A DNA stretch of 64,000 nucleotides from Atriophallophorus winterbourni (GCA_013407085.1 JACCGJ010001524.1:27856-91855); one strand, 5' to 3'; positions 34,116 to 48,800 are shown, counted from the first letter of the stretch. Numbers and translations: made by a program. Notes: a model not told the origin generated them from the sequence alone.

Positions 34116-37100
34116 GTAAGTTAATTGCATTTTGTTTCCCATCTCTACTTATCACTATTAGTAGAAGCAGTAGTATTGAGCAAAATCTTACGTCGTTCTA
34201 GCAGGTGTCTGACCTTTGTTGAAATTCAAAAACAATGTGTACGTCTCAGCTCACGCAATTACTTAAAAATATTACATTGTATATTGATGTTTGATTGCTA
34301 TGAACATGAAAACATTTAATTTAATTTAATTCAATTTTAATGGTCTAAAATGTTTCACAAAATAACATTGGAACTACGAATAATATAACAAACAATACGG
34401 GGCTTGGTTGCTTACTGAACAGTTCCATAATCAGGTAAAAATCAGTTCCGGTTAGACACTGGCTACACGGAGCGGTATGTCTTGAATCATTAAAGCTTAG
34501 CTCCGAAATGTAAAAATGAATGTTTTAATATTCAAGAAACATGTGTCAGAGCATTGAGATCGACTTTAATTTGCCATCAAAAAATTTAACTTCACGCATT
34601 TTTGTTAAATATTTTGTGATTTCATCTCTTAAAACATTACGACGATTAGCTCTCATGCAAGAATGACTGTTTTGTATATTTTTTGATATCGTCCCTGCCA
34701 GTGCAATTAAATTCGTGTTTTTCAATCTACGCTGGATAAACAGACAACATTTTTCCTTTATAATAAAGTTTTGCAACAAATGCGAGCAGTTTTGAGCATA
34801 GTTGATTAAAGGTTTCCAATTGCGTATAAGTAGTTTAGACGACTCCTTATCACAGTCCATGCCTGAAAATGAGCGTTAAACATTTCAATTGAATGAATAT
34901 CAGAATGATGTTGCCTAAAGTGGGTGTGAGTGTTGGGATGTGAGCAGTCCCGAAACTAATCTTGCGATATTTCTGCTCGCTTTCTGCGAGCAAATATCAA
35001 CCAAGTAAACATTTTGTTTCCACTCACCAGCCGTAACGAAACCTAAATCACGACGTTGTGGTATTCACGCGCATCAAGCAGAAGTAATGGAAAAAACGGT
35101 CGTGAAAAAAGAGTATTTGTGTGGTTTAGTGTACAAGACGTAATCCTAATATGCATGAAAGAATTCACAGCGTTGCTCCAAGCTACGAAATATTTGCTAA
35201 TGGTTTTGATACCTAGTAAATCAAGGAAGATAACTGAACGTTTTCGATTCACATAACAATCAGCATACTATGGAAATCGCTGTTTTCTGAAAGAGATGGT
35301 TTGGCACTGTAGCTTCTGTGATTCGCATAAGATTAAATGAATTTTATGCAACTGAACGAATTAATCCCACTGCAAGTTGATTTGCATAATTTCACCGCCG
35401 GAATTCAATTCACCTATAGAGGTCATCCGGAAATTGGAATGCACATATTTTATTTTTGAGCAGACATATTAGCAATTATCAACGTTATTAAAAATCTACC
35501 CACACCGTGAATCCGCTAAAATGCTGGATCTGAATGAATTTGAGCGCATTCTTTATTACTGTGCACATTTTGATTTGTCGCCAGAAATTATTCGTAGACT
35601 TTCTCACATCCGAAATTTGGTGTGAAATTTGACAGGAGAATTCAAGTGGGTTTACTTGTCCAGCGCCCACGGTCAATTTATTTGTGAACTTGCAACCCAA
35701 TCCATGAAATGCAGGTGTAAAGTTACTGATCTCCTTTAAAAACGTAAGGTGCCGATGTCAAATTGTTCCAGACCTATCTCCTGTAGGTAACAATTTGTTC
35801 TGAATAAGCAAATATCGAGTTATAATGTCGTGCTCGTGTTCCATTGATATGATTGATAATGCCTTGTGCTTTTGTAAACAAATTGAAACGATATTACGAT
35901 TTGAACAATTTGCCAGACACTGAAATACATACTGTTCATTCATTGGCTACGTTTGACAGTCCATTCTCGTCAAAAATGTGAGACAAGCAATGAATTGTTG
36001 TGAAAAGTTGTGGAACAATATTGTCTCAAATTTGGAACGCCTATTTATTTGCAGCGAGAAAAATCACCGTATACATATCCCGGGAAAACCATTTGACGCA
36101 AATTTCTGCAGTGAGTAGATCATATGTCTCTTCTGGGTCTGTATAAGCCGGATAGATTGGTGATATTTACGATTTCTTTTCCTGTGTTTAATCGTTCCGA
36201 AGGGAGCCGTGGTTAAGACAACTTTGCAAATTCCCATCCACAAGCGTTTATAATACATGGTTATATACTTGGTGTATATTGAGAAAATGATTCAGTGAGT
36301 GTCAAACCATTCGCGCAAGCAAGTGAGGATAGAAAGTGCGTATTTAGGGCAGTAAGCCTGCTATGCTGCAACTAGGGTTTAGAAAGGTGATCGCGCAGTT
36401 TTAAGATTCAAGATTTATGGTTGAAAAAGCAATTACTTTACAATAACCATGCAGTTAAACTATAGGTACAAGTGTATATGTGTATATGTGTGTAGAAAAT
36501 TTTTAAAATCAAAATAATTCTGGTAACGATAGATCATAAATAGTTCGGGGCATAATTTGGATTGGCTCTCAGGAAATCGTCTAGTTTTAATTTAAATATA
36601 GAAAAAGTGTTTGAGCTTACCAAATTGGCTGGCAGGGAATTCCAAGCGAAACAAATACGCACAGAATAAAAATACCTGCGGCAGTTCTGATTGGAGTGGG
36701 GTATTTCCAACTTGCAGTTGTGACCGCGGTTGTTGCTGGATGTTCGTCGGTGAAATAGTATATCCAAAGGGTGGGAAACACTGTTAAGGATTTTGAATGT
36801 GAGGAGGAGGTCGGCTCGCAGTCTCCTTTGTGCAAGTGTCGTCAGCTTCAGTTTACTTAGTCGGTCAGCGAATGGTAGGTTTTCGAGCCCAATGACCAAC
36901 TTTGAGGCTCTGTGATATATGCGATCCAATAGTGAAATGTCTTTTTGAAGCCATGGGGTCCAGGCTTGTGAAGCGTAATCAATAAGCGGGTGTATGTACG
37001 TGTTCATCATCAGAGAAAAACAGCTCTGGGAAAAACGTCCGAATATCCGCCTTAACACACCGAGCATCCGAGACGCGCGTTTGTAAACGGCTTCGCATTG

Positions 37101-39728
37101 TAGACCATTTTTCAGGCTACCGCAAATCCAGACACCCAGGTCTTTTTCTTATTTGGTGTACTCCAGGATATTGTTGCCAAGCTTGTATGAATGAGAAAAG
37201 CTTAGCACACGACCGATGTGCATGATTTGAGACTTCTGCATGTTTAGTTGTAGGTTATTTTTAGATAACCACATTTGCACAGCATCCAAGTCATTTTGAA
37301 GCACACTGTAATCCTCGGCAGTGCTGATTTTTTTCCATATTTTTATGTCATCTGCTAACAGAACCATCTTACTGCCGCATGGTGTTGGCAAGTCATTCAT
37401 ATAAATCAGAAACAGTATCGGTCCGAGCACGGATCCATGTGGAACACCGCTAGTGACGTCGATTTCCTTCGATAGTATACCGTCAACTCGAACCCGTATG
37501 TGTCTTTTGCTGAGATAATCTCGCAACAAGTCATACAGTCCTCCAGCAATACCGTGTTTCTTTAGCTTGTTCAGCAGTAAGTTTTTTTATGGGAGAGATA
37601 TAACAATTGTTTACAAGGATGGCTTGTTTGAGTAGACAATGTCCAAATAAAAATTAGCGCTCTTCGTAGTCATATGTATTGGTTTGAATACAAGTTTAAT
37701 ATTCTGAGGTTTGTCTCATATGGATGATCAGAAAGTCAAATAATGAGCATTGACACTACGCCGTAGAGTTCGCAATCTTGGAATATCCGTTTCCAACCAA
37801 GGTTCCCATGCGTGTATTGGCTATTGGTATGGGGAGGAATATTCGTTGAACTCAGATTGCAAATGATATTGTATCGAGCGAACCAAGAGCTCTTCTGAGG
37901 AGTCCCAAGTTTCTCTTAGCTTCGTTGGAAGCAAATTGATATATCATTGTGTTTAATCACTCGGATTCAATAAACGCGCTCAAAACGTTTTGGTAAGGGA
38001 CGGTTGAATACCCGTTCGGCCGATAAAATATTTGTTAATGAGTTTTCTCTTGGTCCAAAATAAGCTGCATTTGTAGTGTTCAGTGAAAGTTTGTTATATT
38101 GGGACCTGGCATGAAATATGACCCGATTTCGATGCATGTCAGTTGTAGAATTTATCTAGCGTCAAAGTTTCGCCTCGTCTGAGAAGATAAGCACTAGCGG
38201 TCGTGCTGTAGAAGATAATTCGTTTATATATATACATATATATAAACGAATTATCTACTAAACATTATGTAAAACGTGGTCTGCAAGCTGCGGAGGAGCA
38301 GATTCAGCTGTTGGCTGCAGAGCGCAGATCGCATCGCCGGCGTGCATCTGATGACGTTCGACCGAATACTGTTTATCGCGGCTGGAAAGATTGTTCCTCC
38401 GGAATCGGACTCTTTAGTCTTTCGTAAAGCTGTGCAACATGGAAAACTCGTGCGTTTGTTATGTGCATACATGGTTGGTATCAACCGAAGGAGGCCAACA
38501 ACCACATAAATTAGAAAAAGTTTGGGCCGAGGACCGATCCTTGTGAGATGCCACATGCCACTTGAATGGATTCAGATAGCTGACTTTCGGCTCATACGAA
38601 CATCTCACGGGAAATTAACCATTTTTTCGCCAATTATGAATTTTACCGTCGACTGAGTAGGCACAGGGTTTCGAAAAAAGCAGTTCGTGTTTCGCACTAT
38701 CAAATACTTTTGAAAATCACGTCTACCGAGTGGCATGGCTTCTCCGGTTTTCTATATTTTATTTTATCTTGTTTTAACTACACTAGGAGTAACTTTCACA
38801 TCGTAAATAATTGGTAAGTTCGCTAAAGAAAATTGTTGTCGAAGAACGTTCGTACAATCTTTATATGAAAACGCTTAATCGATGTGAGTGACCATGGGTG
38901 GTATTTCGATTTTAACACTTAGGAGGCTAGACTAATCTGGTATTGTCATCAGTAATGATAAATATGGCATAAACAATTATTCCGTAATGAGGTGTACTTG
39001 CAATAAATTAGTCTTGACGGGTCTTCCTAATAATTATACCAGGCTTTGTGGCCTTCGCACATTCGGTTTCGCTTTCTGATCTTGAGAGACTTTCTTGCAC
39101 ATTGCTTGTTGTTGGTCAATTTTGAGTTTGATGGCAAATCATTAAGCGAACTGAGATAGCTAAAAATTATTTTCCATGTTTCTTGAGTTGATGTGTTCAA
39201 GGAACTCCCATCGATTCGCAGTAATAACAGCAAGTTATCGTTCACATGTGCAAATGTTCGTTAACTATATTACTTTTATTCGTATTGATAGATATAATCA
39301 AATGTCATGACAATTTGATCACTCCATCTCAGTGGAGCTGTATAAGAAACAGATTCGATCACGAGTTTTCATTTTTGAGTATGAGGTTGAGGAAGAATAG
39401 AATTTTTTGTATTGCTTTTTAAGCATGATCGGAAAGCAGTGTGCACGTTAAAACATTTGAAATAAAGCTTTCAAAAATCGGCACTTGTAATGTTTGTGGC
39501 CAAGGTCGGAACATTAAAATAAAATATATTTTTCTGCAGTACCGATATAAATATCCTTGTGATTCTTTATGTTTTCGCGATAATAAACTGCATAGGTATA
39601 TTCTCATAACAAGATAATAATAAAACAGAATTTTAATACCTTATACGAACAAAAACATATCATGAATAAAGAAAAATAATTATAATTATTATCGCTAGCA
39701 CTTTATGGCTCGTAAATTATAGAGAGAG

Positions 39729-39809
<81 letters not shown>

Positions 39810-42800
39810 TATAGATAAATAAATAAATAGATAGATAGATGTTTCTTTTCTGAGCACTGAGGAAGATATTGTCGCTCTCGAATGGGACTGTTTATTCATT
39901 CTAAATGCTGCGGAACATGAAAACATGTGCTTGGGATGGTCGACATCAGCCAAATGAGTCAACATCCGATACAATCGTGCAACAAATTCGACCTAAATCT
40001 CATTAGAAAAATGATGAACCGTCTATTATTGGATTGATGATTTCATGCACTGTTACGCTTAGAATAACTTTCGAGTTGTAAAAATTGTATTCGTCGTGAT
40101 TCGGAATTCCCGTAGTTTCTTTATTATCTTAAGGAACAGTTTGTAACACGCCCAATAATAGGGGCAAATTAGTGCGCTTATATTGTAGAGGCGTGAAATT
40201 CCGTATTAAAGAGCGTCAATCACGTTCCTATAGGATGATGTGCAGCACTTCCAGCACAATGCAAGAGCATGAAACGGCCAATGACAACAATCCCGAACTC
40301 GTATAAATTTGGATTTCGAAAGAATTTAAATAAAGTGGTTTTTCTCCCAGCATTTGGTAAAAGGGAGCTGATGGAGAACGAAGTTATAATAAACGATTTG
40401 CAATTCGTCAAGGTCGGTCAGAAGAGCTCAAGTAGCGAGTGCTCGAATGGAACCGTTTGGCGCGCAGTCGATTGGCCAATTAAGGCAAATTGACAGCCAG
40501 TACAGGCGGGTTGAGGATATTGCAGTGATAACGCGATTTGCATACGAAAGATTGGCTTCTGACCGACTGGCATTCTCTTGTGTTGAGGTATTCCTTCTGT
40601 GGTAAACCTGATTAACGTTGGAAAGTTTGACCTAGAGGGTGAATTGGAACGCAATCGATAAGTGAATTAAAAACCCGGAGGATGACGTGGCTAACGTTGC
40701 GTCGTGTGTCCTTGAGGCGCGTAGAAACAAAGTAATACTCAGAAGGACATGAAAAGTGATTTAGCATCGATTGATCTGGCGTAGTCATCAACTGTTGTTG
40801 GTGGCCTCCTTCGGTCGATGTCGACCATGGATGTAGATCACAATCGCATGAATTTTTAGGTTCTACAGCTTTTTGAATGACTAAACAGTTCGATTGGTGT
40901 GGAACTATCTCTCCCGCAGCGCTGGCAACGATATTCAGAACTCGGTTGTANNNNNNNNNNNNNNNNNNNNNNNNNNNNNNNNNNNNNNNNNNNNNNNNNN
41001 NNNNNNNNNNNNNNNNNNNNNNNNNNNNNNNNNNNNNNNNNNNNNNNNNNNNNNNNNNNNNNNNNNNNNNNNNNNNNNNNNNNNNNNNNNNNNNNNNNNN
41101 NNNNNNNNNNNNNNNNNNNNNNNNNNNNNNNNNNNNNNNNNNNNNNNNNNNNNNNNNNNNNNNNNNNNNNNNNNNNNNNNNNNNNNNNNNNNNNNNNNNN
41201 NNNNNNNNNNNNNNNNNNNNNNNNNNNNNNNNNNNNNNNNNNNNNNNNNNNNNNNNNNNNNNNNNNNNNNNNNNNNNNNNNNNNNNNNNNNNNNNNNNNN
41301 NNNNNNNNNNNNNNNNNNNNNNNNNNNNNNNNNNNNNNNNNNNNNNNNNNNNNNNNNNNNNNNNNNNNNNNNNNNNNNNNNNNNNNNNNNNNNNNNNNNN
41401 NNNNNNNNNNNNNNNNNNNNNNNNNNNNNNNNNNNNNNNNNNNNNNNNNNNNNNNNNNNNNNNNNNNNNNNNNNNNNNNNNNNNNNNNNNNNNNNNNNNN
41501 NNNNNNNNNNNNNNNNNNNNNNNNNNNNNNNNNNNNNNNNNNNNNNNNNNNNNNNNNNNNNNNNNNNNNNNNNNNNNNNNNNNNNNNNNNNNNNNNNNNN
41601 NNNNNNNNNNNNNNNNNNNNNNNNNNNNNNNNNNNNNNNNNNNNNNNNNNNNNNNNNNNNNNNNNNNNNNNNNNNNNNNNNNNNNNNNNNNNNNNNNNNN
41701 NNNNNNNNNNNNNNNNNNNNNNNNNNNNNNNNNNNNNNNNNNNNNNNNNNNNNNNNNNNNNNNNNNNNNNNNNNNNNNNNNNNNNNNNNNNNNNNNNNNN
41801 NNNNNNNNNNNNNNNNNNNNNNNNNNNNNNNNNNNNNNNNNNNNNNNNNNNNNNNNNNNNNNNNNNNNNNNNNNNNNNNNNNNNNNNNNNNNNNNNNNNN
41901 NNNNNNNNNNNNNNNNNNNNNNNNNNNNNNNNNNNNNNNNNNNNNNNNNNTAATTCTTCAAGGTCGGTAAAAAGATCTCAAGTAGCGAGAGCTTGAACGG
42001 AACCGTTTGGCGCGCAGTCGATTGGCCAATCACAGCAAAGTGACAGCCGCTACAGGCAGGTTGAGTACATTGCAGTCGTAACGCGATTTGCATACGAAAG
42101 ATTGGCCTCGTCTTGGATGTAATGAATGCTACGACCAACTGGCATTTTCTTGTGTTGAGGTATTCCTTATGTGGTAAACCTGATTAACATTGGGAAGTTT
42201 GACCTGAGGGTGAATTGGAACGCAATCGATAAGCGAACTGCAAACGTGGAGGATGACGTGGCTAACGTTGCATCGTGTGTCCTTGAGGCGTGCGGAAACA
42301 AAGTAATACTCAAAAGGACAGGAAAAGCGATTTGGCATCGATTGAACTGGCGTCGTCATCAACTAGTTCACTACAACCTAATAAATAATATTGATTCATG
42401 CATAATTCTTGAATATTTTCCATACTATTCGTATTCAGAGCTGTTGATGTGAAAATGTGAGATTAACTAGAAAATAAGATTGTATAATTAGAAAATTAAT
42501 TTATCTTTTAGCACTGGATCAGTATAGATTGACTGGTATTTTGAGCCATTTTTCATGTCTAATTCTCTAGCTTTTCTGGAACAGAATGCTCCCTATTTCA
42601 GCTCCATGCACATAAGAGTGATAAAACAAGTTTCGACCAGCGCGTTTTAAATTTCTCTGGAATATTTCATATATATAATAGTTTTATTGGTTCGTTTAAA
42701 TACTTAGTATGGCTCAGATGTTTTAGACTCGTAGTAATATAGTGCGGCATTAAGTACCATTATTTACGATTTATTCCGTTATTTTTGTCTTCACAGTCAA

Positions 42801-45800
42801 TAAAAAGCTTCTTAAATATAGACCACAACGCACCATCAAGCTACTGTAACTAAATCACTTACATTGAGTGAGATGACTCCAACTGATTTACAATCTAGAG
42901 GGCTGAAATCCGGAATTTGACGTTTGGGTAGGCTAAACTCGTGGTAATCTGAAGTTTTCGCACGAGACATGTGTGCTATTGACTTGGATTGTTTGATTAG
43001 AGTAGTACTCGTTTTCGACCGCCCAAACTAGAGAGGTCTGAATAGTCATGTTCAAACATTAAGAAGAGTGGAATTTATTTTCAGCTGTTCAACGGATAAT
43101 CAGTGCTAAGGGAACGTTTCATATGACTGTGAACAGTGTGATGCGATGTTACATTAAAAACAGGCTGTCTGGTCATCAGTGTCAGAAGTTATTTTTGTTA
43201 TTTAACGATTAGGGTGCAACTTACAAGAGCTGTCTGAGCGAAAGTCTAGAAGGCAAGCTCTCTCGTTTATTTCTAGATCATCCATGGAAATAGAATTATC
43301 GGTAAATATACATTTGCAAATCATAGTATTTATGTAATGCGCGACGTTTCATTTTCGAGCGAACATGTTTTAGTTGTTAGACTTACAACATTGCCAGTTT
43401 CTAAGCTATGTTAACCCTAAAAATTCTTCAAATTTGTCATGACAATGACGCAGCGGTATTGTGCTTCCAGGAAGCCACAATTAACAAGCCTGATTGATTA
43501 TCATTATCCCAACTATTCACGTTTAAAATTGGACATCCATTATTTTCTCAATTCAAACCCCAACAGACTTGCCCTGTACATTGAATGGTTCCAGCTCACG
43601 TGAACCGCTTTGTGGTGTCAATCCAAAAATCCCCCATCCAAGTTTCCCTAGTAGACTTATAAAAGATATTGCTAGGTGAATAAGTGTGGGCTGCGATTCA
43701 ACTGCAGCATACAGGTTGAACTTGCTTGCGTTTTCACTTATTTTAGAACGTGATGTTTGAATGTCTGAGGAATCTTTTGTTTCAGTTTGGATCTTTATCA
43801 TTGGTATTGCCATTGCCATTGCCATTGTATAAACCATCTATGCATCAATTTGTGTATCAATTTACGAATATTCAAAACGCTCGTCAAATTCGTTTCTTAA
43901 TATTTTAACAGATAATGTTTATCTTTACGCGCATTGAAATTTAGTAAATTTCACGGAACATTTTTAAGGAATTTCCTTGTTGAAATTTGGTCCATGTTGT
44001 CTCAAGTTCATTAGGTTAATTATTATGATGTTGCGTAAACCAGAAAACTCATTCTATCGCCAACCACATTGTTCATATAATTTCGCGATCATCAGTCACA
44101 GTAAATTATATTTGTAATATGCACATTCCGACCAGAATGGTCACAAATATTAGTACAAATATAACTTACTTTGACTGACGATCGGGAAGTTTGATGAACT
44201 ATGTGATGAGTACAGTTTCCTTTGGTTTTGACCACAGAATGTGTTTTCCGAATATGCAATATCATCATCATCATCATTAATCCGTTAATTTTGATCAACA
44301 TGTGACAACATTTATCAAATTTCAACAAGGAAATTCCCGCGAAATGTACTGAACTTCAATGCGCGTGAAGATAAACATTCGAAACTTGCGCGGACATAAT
44401 TTATCGAATAACATTTTTTCGGGTGTCAGTTTAGCCAATAAATCACGAACAGGTTTGATTCACCGATGAATTTTGCTTGCCTGGTGAGTTTCGTGCCATC
44501 AGTGGAGCGAAGTTCGTCCTCGATATCTTGTCCTTTGCGTATTACTAACAAAATAGGATGAAAGGCAATATATTTGACATCGAATTGGTGATGCAAATGT
44601 CCAACATTTCTCAACTGATTAAACGGAGCAACATAATTTGTGTGGTCTAACAATCCTTCGACTGCGACTTGTATTATGTATGTTTGTATTGAAGTTTGTA
44701 AACAATTCAGCCAAAATTCAACACACGACGTTTGCCTTCGCTCACATCAACGCATCAAACAAACTCCGCTATCGAAATGGGCTTGTTTGCCTTCATCAGA
44801 AAGATTGCATGATTTGACTCACTAGACCGAAGACGATTTTGTAGTGACGACGGACGATTGATTTGGATTAGCTCACGGTGAAGACTGTGTTTTCGGAGTA
44901 GTATATCGCCAACCGTCTGCACGGAAACTTACAATCTGGCCCCACCAGACAAAATTCGCATGGTTACTTCCATATTCACTTGTGGATGTTTAATTATGGG
45001 TGGCTTCAAATTACCGAATCTGCAGAGCAGTACCATTTACCCAGAACATTCCATCGAACGCGCATTCAGTGAGTTGTTGGATGATATTCCTCTCTATAAC
45101 CACGTTGTATGTAATACCCCATACTGCGGAACTGATGAACCTTCAATCTTGGGTCTCTTTCTGACAAGCAATGAACACAGCATTGATAACTTTGTTTACG
45201 AAAATCCACTGGGTCTAAGTGATCACATCGTCATATAGTTTGACTATCTGCTTGAAGATGTAAGAACAAACGATTCCCGTAAAACAGTTATGGCTTTGAG
45301 TGATGCTCTTAACAACTCGATAAACGGATAACCGGGAAACAGCAACGTGCATGTGTTTTGGGTATGGCTAATATCTAAACTCAAGAATTCAATCAAAGTG
45401 AGCTCCGAATTTGTACTCAGGAACTCAATAAAAAACCTTCAATTTAAACTAAAATGCCGAACTCGTAAGTGCTTAACTGTACGGAACATTGCTTGCCGAC
45501 AACATTGGCAAAACACATCATCAGTGACCTGAGAAACATTCCGTTTACTGCGGAACAAAGTAAACAAATATGCATCCAAGTCAAGTATTTCCAAGAAGAG
45601 ATATCACGCATGATGGAGCTCAATCCCACAATACTATATGGTTAACGATCAAGCTAAGGTGAAACCAGGAGTTGCGTCCATGAACAAGTCAGCTGGAACA
45701 AGAACAACTCCATCAGAAACGGCTGAAACTATAGCCACGTTTAATTTATCTTTATTCAGCCCGAGAGACCAAGTAATTTACATCCCTAATCAAACCATTT

Positions 45801-48800
45801 TAACCGCGGTTGCCATGAGTAAAATAAATGTCACGTCGAAACGCGTACTTCAAGCATTATTCAATCTCAAAACCGGAAAGTCTTCCGGGGCCGACGGAAT
45901 AATCCCGCTAATATTGAAGCAATGTGTGAATATTTCTATACAACCCACTCACATAGCTGTTCAAAAAACACTGGCAAATGAAGTGATTCCTACAGATTGG
46001 AAACGCGGAATGATTTCTCCTATTTATAAAGGTGGAAATCGATCCGATGTTTCTAATTACCGACCTGTTACTCTGTTACATGTGATTTCAAAATTATTCG
46101 AGCGCCTCATTGTTGACGACCTAATGAAACATTTCGAAAATAATCAGTTGCCTTCGAGGAAACAGCATGGATTCAGACAGAATTATTTCTGTTCATCCAA
46201 TTTACTGATAACGCTGGATGATCATACAAAAGAAATAGGTAGATAAAGGCCAAGCAATACACGCCTGCCACCGAGATATCACAAAAGCATTTGATCGTGT
46301 TGACCATACCCTACTACTGAAGATGCTTGAAAAGCTTGGTATCAATGGAAAGTTGTTAAATTGGTTAAATGACTACCTAACAAATCGAACTAACCAGGTA
46401 CGTGTTGATGGTGCATTATCCAAACTAATCGCAGCAACTAACGGAGTTGCCCAAGGTTCAGTCTTTGGTCCGTTCCTCTTTCTGGTTTATGTTAATGAAG
46501 TACCGGTGTAAAATTTCGTTATTAGCGGACGACATAAAAATATGGCGTTGCATCTGTAGCCCAGAAGGCTGTCTGCTATTACAAAGATATCTTGATACGC
46601 TTCACTGCTGGTCGTCGAAGTACAATCTTCCATTTAACTTCAACAAATGCAGGTTCGTGAATGTGGGGAATCGAGTAGATTTCACGTACTATATAAGTTC
46701 ACATGGCCTTAAAATTGCAATGAAGGAAAAAATTTGGATGTCTGGATATGCTCCAGGGTAAAAACATCACTTTAAACTGACACTGCCTTTAAAAAAGCAA
46801 CACGTGTCCTCGATATAGTCAAACGGGTATTTGGGAAAATTCTACCAAATATATTCGCAATGATCATGAATACACACTTGAGACCAGTCATGCAATACGG
46901 TGTGCCGTCTTGGTCTCCATGGCTCAAGAAGGATGTTGAACTTGAGCAGCGAAAATACTACCGGTCAACAAAACTAGTTCTCAGCATCCGAAACAAACTA
47001 TATAAAGAAAGGATAGCTCAACTGAATCTGTGGGACGTTCCCTATCGACGAATCAGAGGAGACCTTATCTTGCTTTGCAAAACATTCCATACCCCGAACC
47101 ATCCCTTACGGGATTCATTCACGCCAAGGGATACGAGAAATTATCGGACTATGTGCTGGTGTTACCCCATTCCCGCCTGAACTGTGGAATGTTTTTTATT
47201 TTGTCCGTGACTTGGAACAGTTTATTTTCTAACGTTGCTCACTCCATTAGCTTGCAAGACTTTAAAACGAAATTAGAAGAATTTTTATTGCATTATTCGT
47301 TTCCATATCAGTTATATACTGCTTAATCTAATTCCTTATCTTGTTTTATACACTTAATTTTTAATTTTTACCATCCTATGGTTATTATTAAGCTTCTTGC
47401 TTTTTAGACCATTAAAATCCTTGAATTACCTTGAAGTTTTAACACAACGTATAGTCGTGTTTAAAATCGAACTTTGTCGAAGCAAATGATAAATCAGTGG
47501 TCGTTTATTCTATTTACATTTTATCCTTCGAGAGGTAGAATTGTGCAAAAGCTCATTGAATAATGTTTCCGATTTTGTGCTATACCGCTTGTTAGCTGGT
47601 TTTATCAGAGTTTTCGGATCCGGATCGTACTATCCTAATCTGATGCGCACAACGAATACGAATACGGTCGTTGGGTGTGCAATGAAAATCCATGGATATA
47701 TAAATTATTTGTTCTCAGTGTATATGCCTTTAAATATAAGCTAAATTTTAGCTACTTTTCATTTTTACAGGAATTTAGGTCTTCTTTCTTGGCGAACTAT
47801 TCACCAAAGTCCCTCATACACGTTGGCCCCGAAACCACTATGTTCCCGCATCCAAGGGCTCAGTCATTCGCAAGCTCGACTTTGTCAACGACACTTCGAT
47901 CACATGCCAGTTATTAGTATCGGTGCCAAACTGGGAATTCATGAATGCCAGAAGCAATTCAAATTCCGGCACTGGAATTGCTCGTCAGAAAACGATGCCT
48001 CTGCCTTTGGTCCAATAACCAACCTTGGTGGGCATTCTCATAGATGTTATATCATAAATCTGATGCCTGTATGATTGAGCAAACGTTAGAAAATATTTAT
48101 TTTTATACACGAGTATGATTATGATGACTATGCGAATATGCCTGTCTTATCATTTCTGGTGAGATGTAATGTTGAATATTCAATAATATGCCCATAAAAT
48201 AAAACACACGAGTCGCTAAAATACCGGCGTCCGCGAAATTTTAACAGTAGCATTCAGCGACTAGAAAACTATTGTTGCATTGAGTAAACCTTTCTTTACA
48301 ATGCATCGTCAAACTTCATTAGCATAGTTTCTCTGAAACCGACCATTTTGAGTTGTAACTTTACATTATTAAAGCTTCAGGAATTACGGCAAAAAATTGT
48401 AAATAGGATACCGTGGGATAAACTTACAAAATTCCAATGAATTCAATTTACAAAGTTCAGTCCATGAATCAGTGGTTATTCTCATTCAGTTGGTGTAATG
48501 GATTATCAAATATTGGTGTGATGTGTTTACCGACAAAACCCCTTCCGAGTAATGAGATCAAGAGGAGAATAAAAGTGAAAGTGCAGAATGATTCTTTTTG
48601 TCGGATCGGAAAACTTATCCTTTTAAAAAATATTGCGTATATTTAATTTACCGATTTACCGATGACAATAGTGAATATTGCAATTAATAAAAGGAAAACA
48701 CCTTAACGGTTTGACGAACTCAACCGAAATTCATTCGATATGTATGGGAATTAGAGGTTTAATAAATAATACTAATCGTTTAGAACTTGTATGCAATTTG

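Noticed and set aside
34546..34860. 104-codon open frame on the - strand in Wnt intron 1
   Set aside because: It is near a LINE 3' terminus but shows no RT, endonuclease or gag motif.
39725..39840. Regular short repeats that might look like a CRISPR array
   Set aside because: It is a plain GATA microsatellite without spacers, in an animal genome.
40612..42138. Very long open frames across the N gap
   Set aside because: They exist only because runs of N contain no stop codons.
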